A DNA stretch of 64,000 nucleotides from Antitrichia curtipendula (Eukaryota; Streptophyta; Bryopsida; Hypnales; Leucodontaceae), in assembly GCA_951230915.1 (NCBI GenBank), contig OX579639.1, forward strand, positions 19,778,001 to 19,842,000, written 5' to 3'. Both the position numbers and the translations under genes were made by a program. Below are positions 35,600 through 46,167 of the stretch, piece after piece (positions within the stretch are counted from its first letter, which is position 1; each line of letters opens with the position of its first letter). The notes below the pieces were generated by a model. The model made no database searches, was not told the origin of the DNA, and worked only from the letters and a program-made list of their open reading frames with translations.

Positions 35600-37760
35600 T
35601 TTTAACTCTAGAGTAGGATTTTATAAATTACATATAACAAATCAGTTTTAGAGGGATCCAATTTTGGAGTTAAATCAAAAAGCCATAAAAATAGCATTCA
35701 TTTGGCACAAATCACCTACAAATTGTTTCACCGCATGTGGTAGAAAACACCCAAGAGTTGGCTGGTGGGGAGTGTACGGGACTTTAGACCTAGATTGTCT
35801 TTCAAGCAATGGACTCCCTATCATAATACTCAAATTTCATCCAAAAAGCCCTCAATGAACTAAGGGCATAACACCTCAAAATTATCAAATTGAGTTTTTT
35901 AACCTCCAAAATCACCTAATCATGGACTAGAGTGGATGTGGACAAATACTATGCTAAAATCTCACTAAAACTTGCACTTCAAACCTCTAAATGGGTGAAA
36001 TTGCTACCTCATCCATAATTTTAGCACACAATTGATCTATACTATATCCTTTGAACAACCATCCCAAGTGTACAAGTACTCTAATTCACCATGCATTGAC
36101 ATCCAATTAGCATCTTAAGAATTTTGAAAGTAATTCAATTATAATAGGTGGTTCTTGGTGACTAACTCACCATTCACAATTCCATGGGCATGCCCACATA
36201 TAATGGTCAAGAAAAAACATTGTGTTTATCACCACAACTATCTTAGTCAGTACTATTTTCAATATTCACCTAAAAATTAACTACCAAAGTACTAATATGG
36301 TTTAACTAATCAAAGAGGGAAAAAAGAGAGGAGGAACGAATCACCGCTACCATGGCAGCAGACCATGCTTCACTAGAATGGCTGCCAGTGCCTTGTCCAA
36401 GCTCCAAATCTTTTGGTTATTGTTTCTTTGGAGAGATGACTTCAAGCTTGACCTTCTCTTAAAATTTCAGATCTTAATTTGTTGAGGTCGCTCCGCTATT
36501 AGCCTTCAAACTTGAACCACTTAAGCTGCCCCGAATTGCAACGGCCGCCAACACCCTTGAACTCAAATGACCACTACTGCCTCAATTTTCTTTTAAATGG
36601 CCCACGACTAATCTCGTTGGAAACCTAACTTAGGCTCGCATTTGCTCACCAAATTTCACACTCATATTAAATGTGACGCCTCCAATATCCTCCCTTGAAG
36701 TTTTCACTCTTCATTTGAGCAACAACAAACCTCCTTTCATGGAAACTATCACCATTGCTTCAATTATCCTTCAAATGACTCAAAACTAAGCTTGTTGGGA
36801 ATCTAGCTTGGGCTTGCATCCACTCACCAAATTTCATACTCAAATTTGTTGTGATGTCTCCAATATCCTCTTTTCAAGTTGTCGCTCCCCATTTGAGCGG
36901 CAACAAACCTTTTTTCATGGAAACGGCCACTCTTGCTTCAACTTTTCTCTGAATGACTCAAGACTAGGATTTTAGGAAGCATCACCTTGCTCTACATCTG
37001 CCCACCAAATCTCCAAAGTAGACGCTCTCATTCTCAACCCCAAAATCCTTCCTAATTCCCACAAAAATCCTAAAATTTTCCTATAATCTAAACATCAGCC
37101 TTCAAGATGACCTCCAACACTCTCTATCTTTTACCCATTTTGCTCATGCAACAAGTGAACCTACTCAATAAATTGTCCTACATGGTTTCTTTTTTTTTTC
37201 ATTTCTCTCAATTCATGTTCAAAAACGTCCAAAAATCCACAACATTCTTCAAAAAATACATATACACATAAAAAATTTCAAGAGAAGAGAGAGAGAGAGA
37301 GAAAGAGAGCTTGTAACCCTAATTTTTCTAATATTCCACATCCTAACGGATTATTTTTCCTAATTTTGTTCATTCATCACTATTTTAATATAAAAACACT
37401 AATTTTATGTAAAATGTGCCAAATTAGTAAAAATTACACTAATTTGGTATAAACTATGCTAATTTAGTGTAAATCTTTCTAAATTATTATTTTTTTTCGA
37501 TTTTAGTGTTTTTATCTTACTTTAGTGATTCCTTCACTATTCTAGTGATCTAGTAGTAATAGTTTTAAGTTTACTAACTTGTTTTGTGTTTTTTCATGTT
37601 TATTATTTTTTGTGATTTTCATTTTACTTTTAGCTTCATTTCTTACTTGTAGTATTTTGGTTTTCACTTTCCTTTTATATTTTTGTACTTTCTATTTTTT
37701 GGTTTTTATTTTTAAATTTTTTATACTTAATATTTGTTTTTGATTTCTCTAATATTACTT
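35600..37760 (+). repeat. Left arm of a very long inverted repeat
   Basis: The sequence is complementary, with divergence, to the right arm at about 44390-51760 (after removing the copia insertion). Clear matching blocks, from outside in: CGCATGTGGTAGAAAACACCCAAGAGTT with CAAGCAATGGACTCC near 35740-35820; AACCTACTC-AAATTGTCCTAC near 37150; GAGAGCTTGTAACC and CTAATATTCCACATCCTAACGG near 37310-37350; GTGATTCCTTCACTATTCTAGTG and TTACTTGTAGTATTTTGGTT near 37530-37665. The outer limit is vague, and similarity fades at about 37760 on the inside. A (GA)-rich microsatellite lies at about 37283-37308. Confidence 0.75.
36580..37000 (+). repeat. 177-bp degenerate tandem repeat inside the left arm
   Basis: CTCACCAAATTTCACACTCA at about 36646 recurs as CTCACCAAATTTCATACTCA 177 bp later. 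The associated blocks TCCAATATCCTC, CATTTGAGC-GCAACAAACC and TTTCATGGAAAC repeat with the same spacing. A partial, more divergent copy flanks each side. This expansion makes the left arm longer than the right arm. Confidence 0.7.
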
Positions 37761-37918
37761 AAGTAAAAAACTTGAAGAGCATATGAATTATTTGTAGTTA
37801 ATTCCTAAATGCCCAAGCCTTTTGAAATGTATTTTACCTATGAAAAAAAAACATGGGCTCATAATTATCCACAATGAAGCAAATTTTATTTTATTTCAAA
37901 ACCTAAATGTATAAATGT

Positions 37919-38781
37919 TTAACTCTTTAAATTCCTTGCCTACGTTTTCAGCAGAAAAGCTCCCAAACTGCTATTTCTAGTATAAGTACCAAATTTTTGA
38001 ATTTTTTTTTTCACACACATAACTATAGAATCTTGTAGTATGCTAATTTGAAAATATGTGGTAAAAATTTCAAAAAATTTCATCGTGTAGATTGCAAGAT
38101 ATAAGCATTCAAATTCACTTAAATCATTTTTTTTTGACCCTTCAAAAAACAGGGCAGTTGCACTTCACAAGCTCACTTTTGTATGAAAAATGTTAAAAAT
38201 GGTGGTGCTTCTCAGGATTCATTTTCCTAAACAAGTTGGCTACATGCTTGAAAATTTTCACATCATTCGAAATTGTACAACATATAGGAAAAAATCGTAA
38301 GTACAAAGAAGTAGAGAATGATTTAAAATATAGAATTGTTAAGAATTAAGCTATGGAATTGAAAAATGTCAATTCCAATGGTTGCAATGTTATAATAAAC
38401 AATCTACATCTGATGGGGTTTTATTTGGGAGTAGATAATCCATAACTGCCCACAAACAAAACTCCTCGTAACTTTTGACTCATTGATCAAAATAGAATAT
38501 TTAAAGCTTTCCACATATATATAACTCTAGAAAAACAATTTTGAATTTTTTATTTATGAAAAAAATGATTTTTTCTTATCTGCCCAAACTACCCAGACAG
38601 GGATACAAAATATTAGGCCATAATTTTTTACTCATATTTTCAAATGTCATGAAATTTAGTGCATATGAAAGATATCCCTTGTATTAAAATTTTAGTTTAA
38701 AATATGCAAATCTTTAATTATAAATACTTGCCTAAAATTTATATGTTGCCAAAAAACGCATGCTAGTCTTTTAGGGGTTAA
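37919..38781 (+). mobile_element. TTAA-ended non-autonomous element, copy C (863 bp)
   Basis: The left end TTAA-CTCTTTAAATTCC (37919) is degenerate; the right end CTTTTAGGGG-TTAA (38781) is well preserved. The interior matches copies A and B: CCCAAACTGCTATTTCTAGTA, TTGCAAGATATAAGC, TTGGCTACATGCTTGAAAATT, and GTTGCCAAAAAACGCATGCTAGTC before the right end. It lies just inside the left arm of the long inverted repeat. No coding capacity. Confidence 0.75.
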
Positions 38782-40729
38782 AGAGCTGCTTATTAGTGTA
38801 TATTCCTATTTTGACTGTGAAATTACATAGGAGTTGTGAGATTATAACAAGGAAAATATAATTATTCTATTTCTAGTACGTTGCCCCTTCCCCGCTATAT
38901 TTCAAAAAATTTACATACAAAAGTTGAGGGGGATTGAAGGTGACATTAACAACTAAGAATTGTATTAGCATACTAAAATGCACTTCCCAAACCTAATTAG
39001 TTCAAATGAAGGACTATCAAACTCATTACACAATCCACCTTGCAATTGTTGAAATACAATTTTTTTTATAAGTAGAAGTTGCAAATAACTCCAAATTGAC
39101 ATTTTCCATGTTTAAATTTTCAATGGTGAAAATCACAAAAACACTTTATTCTATCCATTGGGACCGTTTTCAAAGCAAATGGATACATCTCATTTTTTAG
39201 ATCTCAAGTCAAGTGAAATTGGCAAGCTTTGCTTAAAGCTGGGAAATGAAGTAAAATTGGCAAGCTTTATTCTTCACTAATGCGTTTATTTATGCGTTTG
39301 AGGACTTCTCAAAAATCAAATATTTATCTTTTTCAATGAAAAATGAAAGCTTCCAATAGTTAACCTTCAAAACTTTCCATTAAAAATTTTAAAACAATAA
39401 AAGAATTTAACTACCCACATCAAAATGAATTTGAAATTTCAGATCAACCACTTATAGTCGGTTGGGTATTTAGGGACTAATTACCACCCTTTAATATGGA
39501 TACAATTTGAACTTAGTTTAAAGGGATAATTTCAAGTAAAATATTCAACTAGGCTTGACCAAATTTTTTCATCTTTTCTTGTTATGCATTTTTGTATATC
39601 CATATACATCACATTGCTACTAAGATGGTGTTCCTACATACACTACTCCTACTTGAAAGGGCTCAAAGTTGAAGCAACCTAACATTATTCTATTAAGGGA
39701 CCTAGAATGACCAAAAGGCCCTATAAATTTGACGATTAGACACAAAATATTATAAAATCAAATATAATTGTTATTGTATTTCCATAACAATTGTTGAAGT
39801 AGAAGAGCCTTAGTTTTGACTTTAAAAAGATCTTTTATTATGGAAACTAATGAAAGTATATGAAAATTTTAGGCAACACAAAAAGTTAGAAATGAATAAC
39901 TTTCATCATTTTCATAAACAAAAAAATTATTGTAAATTGCATAGTTTAAAAATCTACAAAACAACAAACTTGAAAAATACCTTAATATGCAAATGTATGG
40001 TCCAATCATTTTGGTACTTTCTTCACAATATTCTTCAAGGATTAATGCACTTTGTGCATGTAGTGCATTTTGTTAAAAAACTAGTTTTCAAATCCATTTA
40101 ATAAACACATTGCATTATCACAATGAAGAATAAACTTGGGGGGGTCACTCAATCTATTCTTTGGATATCACGTGCAAACAAAACCTTTGACCCCCTATCT
40201 TATACGGTAAAATATCATTTAAATAGTTTGAAAAAATTATAGTATGTTTTACTATGTTGGAGATTTTATTGTGAATTTTTTTTTTAATTATTTGAAATAA
40301 TTGCTTACAAATTTTGTAAGAAAATAAATACACTACATAATTGGAAAAAAAATTTGACCGCCTATTTTATATGGTAAATAATATTTTAAAAATCATTTAT
40401 AAATTTCCAATAAATGAAGGCTTGATTAAAGTTTATGCTTACCAAAGTTGGATACAATTGTCATTCAAATGCAATCTTGATAAATATTTGAAGTGAAAAT
40501 ACAACCATTTTAGTGCAATCTTCAACTGTGCATTTGGATATCTTGTTGAATTCAATGGAATCTAATTTTTTTTCACACAAAAGATATATTGATTATGTAA
40601 CAACATCAAAGAATTTGGAGCTAAATCAAAATTTATTAAAAAGTAAATAGGGATAGAGAATTGACTTGATTGCATGTTATGTCCAAAGAATACATTGAGT
40701 AAACCTCCCCGAGAGAATAAAACAAACTA
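38782..40729. other. AT-rich interior of the long inverted-repeat structure
   Basis: No recognisable gene. Direct repeats of about 26 bp (TTTGACCCCCTAT-TTATACGGTAAA) occur at about 40187 and 40352. The frame at 39850-40101 is AT-driven and unassigned. If a Helitron Rep domain once lay upstream of the helicase, it is no longer recognisable here. Confidence 0.4.
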
Positions 40730-42952
40730 TATAAATACAACAACAACTTAGATAATTTAAACATTAACTTTATAGAAGAAGACATGAACAAACTAAATGA
40801 AGAATAACACATTGTTTTCAATGCAGTTACTAATGCCATTTTAAAACCTCATCTTCTACGTAAGTTATTTTTCTTGGACAGCCCTGGGGGTATCGGCAAG
40901 ACTTTTGTATATAATATCATATTAGGTTATCTTTGAGATTGTGGTATTAAATGTATGGCAACAACAACAAGTAAAATTGTTGTTTGTCTTTTACATGAAG
41001 GACGAACAACACATTCTTCTCTTGCCATTCTATTGCATGATAAATCAACATGTTCAATTAGTGCCCAATCACCATTAGCTCAAAGTTTACGTGAAGTACA
41101 ATTGATTGTACTTAATGAAGCATGTGCTAAGCATAGATTTATGATCAAAGCAATAGATTGACCATTGTGAGATATTCGAGGTATAGATACTCCAAATGGC
41201 GGTCTTGTAGTTTTATATGGTGGTGATTTTCGCCAAACTTTGCCCGTCGTTGTAGGTGGAGGTCATAAGCAAACTGTTGAGGGATAGTTACAAGAAATAC
41301 TTCACATTTCTTGGCCAAAAATGCGTTTTTGAGGCATAAGATTGGCAATACTATCGATACTACAAGTACTGTGCCAACGTGCTGCAGGGGCAATCTCCAC
41401 CGTCAATTTCAAATTTCAGTCGGACTGCGATTTCGACAGGTGGCGGGTACAATAGTAAGCGCACTAAAGTGTGGTGGCGTATGAGAATGAGGTCCCGCCA
41501 CGAAGCACTTATGAGTACTTAGTAGTATTGTAGACTGTTGTAGGAAACTACTGAAAGCACTATTGACTGAAAATGCCAGAAAATAGCAAAAAAAGGGTCT
41601 GTGTCTCTTTTCATTTTTTTTAAATGGGAAAAAAATTTAGAAAATTTCCCCCCCAAAAAAGCTATTTTTATTGACAACGAAAGCCTTTCATTGCACCAAA
41701 AATTTCTTTAGGAATTTTTTTCCCTCTCTAGAGCTTCTGTGCAAAGGATGGTCACATTGAGCCCTTTTGAGCAACTCTAGTATTTTTTTTCACAAAATCT
41801 CCTCGTCAATCCTTGTAAGGACCCTAAAACTCCCTCATGTCCAATTTGTAGCTTCCAATTTGTATTTCTGGGTCGAAAATAGGACTACCCCCCCCCCCAA
41901 TGCCTAAGGTAGACATCCAATTGAGGGCAGCTTAAAAATAATAAACTAATTTTTTTTAAATTCAAAAATACTATAGAATGTTTGAAACTTTTATAACTAC
42001 CTTCACTCTGAATTTTACGCCAACTGGACAAAGTATGCAAAAGTTATAAGCCAAAAAGTACACGTCCAAGGGCAAGGAGACAAGGAATAGGACAAGTGTT
42101 TCTTACCGTGAGGCTTGCTTGCGACATTCATATTTGTTTCCACTAATGCAACATTTTCATTTGACTACTAATATGTGTTTACAAAGTCAACCGAATTTTC
42201 AACAGTTTTTATTAAATATTGGTGAAGGCAAAACCGATTCAGAGGTAGAGCTACTGCTTGGAATGATTGCGCATGAAAATTCTCTAAATGGACTCATTGA
42301 CGCAAATTTTGATGACCCGGTTGATTTCTCTAAGCGTGTAATTTTGGTTGTCCGAAATGATGATGCCCAAGAAATCAACCGTAAAATCATTGACTGTATG
42401 CTTGGTGATGTGCATCAATGTTTTAATGCTGTTTTTATTCACAAAAATGATGAACATGCCCATCATTAGCCGGTAGAGTTTTTAAATTCTCTACATCTTA
42501 GTGGTTTGCCACCTCATCAATTAAATCTTAAATGTGGTCAATATGTGATGTTGCTAAGAAACTTAAATCCGGTAAAAAGTTTGTGCAATGGTAGTCGCTT
42601 ACGTTTGTTACAAGTATCTCCATTATTGTGTGAAATTGTGGAAGGGCGTCATTGTGGCCAAGAAGTGTTGATTCCAAGAATCACATATCATTGCGGCGAT
42701 AGCCGCTTGCCTTTTACTCTATGTCAAAGACAATTTCCTGTCACTGGTGCTTTTGCAATGATAATCAACAAATCGTAGGGCCAATCATATAATCGAGTCG
42801 GCATTTATCTTTGAAATGAAGTATTTAGCCGTGGTCAATTATATGTGGCTTTGTCTCGTGGTAGATATCCTGCAAGCATTAGGGTTGCTAATGACAATTC
42901 AAATGCTGTGGGAATGATAAAAAATGTGGTTTACCATGAGATTTTTGCATGA
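40730..42952 (+). pseudogene. Degenerate PIF1-like helicase of Helitron type
   Basis: Frames in order: NEEQ-like region near 40790; FFLDSPGGIGKTFVYNIILG, a Walker A region, at about 40868; LIVLNEACAK, where the Walker B Asp appears as Asn, near 41105; YGGDFRQTLPVVVGGGHKQ near 41220. After an unrelated insertion of about 700 bp (roughly 41390-42115) come LMQHFHLTTNMCLQSQPNFQ, then [45 protein letters not shown] and GQLYVALSRGRYPASIRVAN, ending in TGA at 42950-42952. Several in-frame stops make it non-functional. Plant PIF1-like sequences of this kind are normally the helicase half of Helitron RepHel proteins; no Rep domain was found. A possible Helitron 3' end, CAACTGCTAG followed by T, lies near 43856, but the expected hairpin is weak. 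Confidence 0.85.
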
Positions 42953-44389
42953 CATTGTCTTTGAGATTCCTACATATATTTAGATATGAATCAGGTGGAT
43001 GAGTTAAGAGTTTGTTTCAAAGTCTGCATGTTTAGGGTTCATCCACGCTTCGGCGACGTCCCCTTCCATCCACCTGCAATCTTTTGGTGTCCATCATTAT
43101 TTCATTGTCTCAATTGAGACAACCTACCATATCAATAAATATGATAGGATGATATTTTTAGCCATTTTGCTACATTTTTTTTATTGTCAATGGAAGGATA
43201 TTTCAATGCATACATCTTTAGATGCTGTCTTTTTATAAAATTTATCATTTTTCTTTAAGAGTATGCAAATAGCCAAATATGCAAAGATTTTAATATATAA
43301 ACTTTAACTTGGACATATCTTCTTTTTTTTTTTAATTCTAGATTGCAATATATTCAAATGATTATGAAGATTTTTATAATTTACTATTCGAATCTTTTAT
43401 TGAAATATTCTACATTTTTATAGGTGAAGATTTTGCACATTCTTTAATTGTAAAGGTTTTGATTTCAAAAATATTGAAATTATTCTACATTTCAATATAT
43501 GTATATTTGTAGATTATTATATGAAGATTAATAATTTCTTCATTGAAGATTTTCTTAAAATTGAAACTATTCGTCTACATATTCAAATGTGAAGATTCTA
43601 CTTACATAGTTCACTTGATTAATATCTTTTTATTGCAATGTTTTCATCTTTGCAAAGGATTTTTTGTGAAAATTATGATATAATGATTTTATTTAATTAC
43701 TTTCTATTGCACTATATATATATTTTCAAAGAATACTATATGAGGATGTCAATATTTTTATTTAAAGATTATATATACTTTATTTGTCTACATTCTATCA
43801 CATGAAAAATTGATGAAAGTAATATATTTAATGTGTAGCCAAGCAAGCGCCAACTGCTAGTTTATGCTAAAATTTAGCATTAGATTATGATAATGCTTCA
43901 TCTATTCATCTTCAATTTCTCTATCACCTCATAGATCTTATAATTCTAGATATGTTCTTATTTTGAGCTCAGTGTGTTTGAGTCATGCAATATTTAAGTT
44001 TATTTTCATGATTTTATATTTGAGTTATATTGCCTTGTTTTTCAAATTGAATCTAACTATGTATGTGTGAACCACCATGTTGGATCACATTTTATAAAAT
44101 GAAAAACAAAAACAATGTTTGTGAATTTACAAGTTCGGAAGTATTAGTATTCCGGATTAAATCATAACTACAAATTAGGAAGTTTTTCGTTAGAGAGTGA
44201 TAGGAGTTTTAGGGATTTCGGGTGAAAATCTTTAAAATGCAATTAGGAGAAAACAAAAGAAAAATTTTAGAAAATTTTAGGAAAAAATACGGGTGTAAAA
44301 CTAAAAAGACTCTAAACAAGATTTGATAAATGAACCAAATTAGGCAATTAGTAAAAATTTTGGAAAAAGAAAAAGAAAATCCTACAAAT
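42953..44389. other. AT-rich stretch after the PIF1 remnant
   Basis: No gene. It contains the possible Helitron terminus near 43856. Repeated poly-T/A-rich motifs with GAAGATT and TACATTT dominate 43200-43850. Confidence 0.4.
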
Positions 44390-44896
44390 GAAAACTAATA
44401 CTAGAGAAACCAAGAAGAAATATCAAGTATAAAAAATATAAAAATGAAAACCAAAAATTAGAAAGTACAAAAATATAAAATGAAATTGATAACCAAAATA
44501 CTACAAGTAGGAAATGAAGCTAAAAATAAAATGAAAACCACAAAAATTATAAGCATGAAAAAACACAAAACAAGTTAGTAAACTTAAAACTATTACTACT
44601 AAAACACTAGAATAGTGAAGGAACCACTAAAGTAGGATAAAAACAGTAATTTAGAGGGATTTATACTAGATTAGCGCACTGTACGCCAAATTAGTGCAGT
44701 TTTCATTAATTTGGCACATTTTACAATAAAGTAGTGATGGATGAATGGAATTAAAAAAAATAATCCATTAGAAGGTGGATATTAGCAAAATTATGGTTGC
44801 AAGCTCTATCTACTCTCTTCCAATTTTTGTGTTTAGGTGTGTTTGGGAGAACTTGGGTGCAATGGTTGGTGAAAAACAAACTGAAAATGTTAAAAT

Positions 44897-45153
44897 TGTT
44901 GAAGATCATGTACATATTGTTGTAGACTATGTACATTCAGCCCTAGGAGTAGTGTTAGACTCTTAGTTAGACTTAGAGTCTCTTGGGTATTGCTTGTAGT
45001 CAAAGGCAGCCCATTGTGGTTAGTTATCCCACATGGTTTGTGGATAACTAGTGAAAGGCTTGTACCTTATGTTCAGCCCACCCATGGGCATTGGTATCTT
45101 CCTACCATCTAAGTAAAGCTTTTCTACCATTGAAGTACTTTGTAATTTCAATA
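44897..45153 (+). repeat. 5' LTR of the copia element
   Basis: 257 bp, starting TGTTGAAGATC and ending TTTCAATA. The ends TGTTGA and TCAATA are imperfect inverted repeats, and the last bases are TA in place of the usual CA. CTCTTGGGTATTGCTTG and similar blocks match the 3' LTR. No certain TATA box was identified. Confidence 0.95.
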
Positions 45154-45167
45154 GGTTATGGGCCCAC
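45154..45167 (+). promoter_or_regulatory. Primer-binding site, initiator tRNA-Met anticodon-arm type
   Basis: GGTTATGGGCCCAC directly follows the 5' LTR. It is complementary to the anticodon stem-loop region of plant initiator tRNA-Met as I recall it (GTGGGCCCATAACC, with CAT as anticodon). This implies priming from an internal tRNA fragment, as known for Drosophila copia, not from the tRNA 3' end. The tRNA sequence is from memory. Confidence 0.8.
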
Positions 45168-46167
45168 GCACTTGGAGTTGCGTTTGAGGGAGAAATTCAA
45201 ATCATTTGGAGGAGATCTTGGAGCTTGGGGGAGCAACTAGCCTTTTGTTACTTTGTCACCTACAAACCGTATGGTGTAAGTCAAAAACAAAAACAAACTT
45301 TGGAGTGAATTTTTTTTTACAAAAGAAGCAAGTGTTTTGTTCTTTTCTTGGACATTTGTTGGCTGGTTTGTGAGGTTTTGAGTACATTTTGGGTGTGAGT
45401 TTGCTCATGGTAGTAATCAGACCTAGAAAGGGCTGATTTGTGCTCCTATTTTGAGTTTGTGCTTAGAGGTGTACATTGGGAGCCCATTGAGGCTGATTGT
45501 GCACTTGGGTGCATTGTGGATTGTGATTTGGCAAATTGCAATCTAGTGAGTGTCTTTTGTGAGCCTTGGAAGCATGTTTTGTTGCTTGAGGCATTTGCCA
45601 TCCATTGAGGGCTGATTAGTGCCCTTGTGAGTGTGTAAGGCGAATTAGTGGACTTGGTGAATCCAAGAGGGCTGAATTCTGCTTTTGTGAGATTTGTAGA
45701 GCCAATTAGGGTCCTTTGGTGTTTTGGTGATCCAATTAGGGTTGTTGGAGACCATTGTTGTCCTTGTGGTGTGAATTGAGAGTAGTAGCTCCATCTAGGG
45801 CTGATTTGAAGGCTTGAGCTCCTTGGAGTGTGGAGGAGCATTGTGAGTTTGGGAGGAGCATTGGGAGGTGCATTTGGGAGAAGCATTGTGTGTTTGTTTG
45901 CTGATTTGAAGTAGCACTAGCCCATGATGTGCATGTGGTGATTTTGAGCTTCATTAGGGTCTGAATTGGTGTTTAGAGGAGTCCTTGCACTTGTAGGAGT
46001 GTTTGTGGTCGTTCTTAGGGTGTGAAGGATCTTTGGAGGTGCTTGGAAGGGCTGATTGGTGTCATTTCAGCCGAATTGGCTTCCAAGTGCTTGTTTGGAG
46101 GCTGAATTGAGTTTGTGAACTCTTGGAGACACTTGGGAGGCTGCCAACAAGTGGGAGGTGCTCCATC
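45168..46167 (+). other. Leader region of the copia element
   Basis: About 1 kb of untranslated, G/T-rich sequence between the primer-binding site and the Gag start. Several short GCTGATT and GTGAATTG-like motifs recur. The minus-strand open frames across 45446-45954 are composition by-products. Confidence 0.7.

Noticed and set aside
36345..37000. Possible gene because of a more balanced base composition
   Set aside because: No long open frame; the composition is explained by the 177-bp repeat in the arm of the long inverted repeat.
41880..41900. Run of C residues as a G-quadruplex-forming site
   Set aside because: A simple homopolymer run in an insertion within a dead helicase; there is no spaced G-tract pattern and no context suggesting function.
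43830..43870. Helitron 3' terminus ending CTAG before T
   Set aside because: The tetranucleotide and downstream T fit, but the required stable hairpin about 10 bases upstream is poor, so it is mentioned under the PIF1 entry and not called as a feature.
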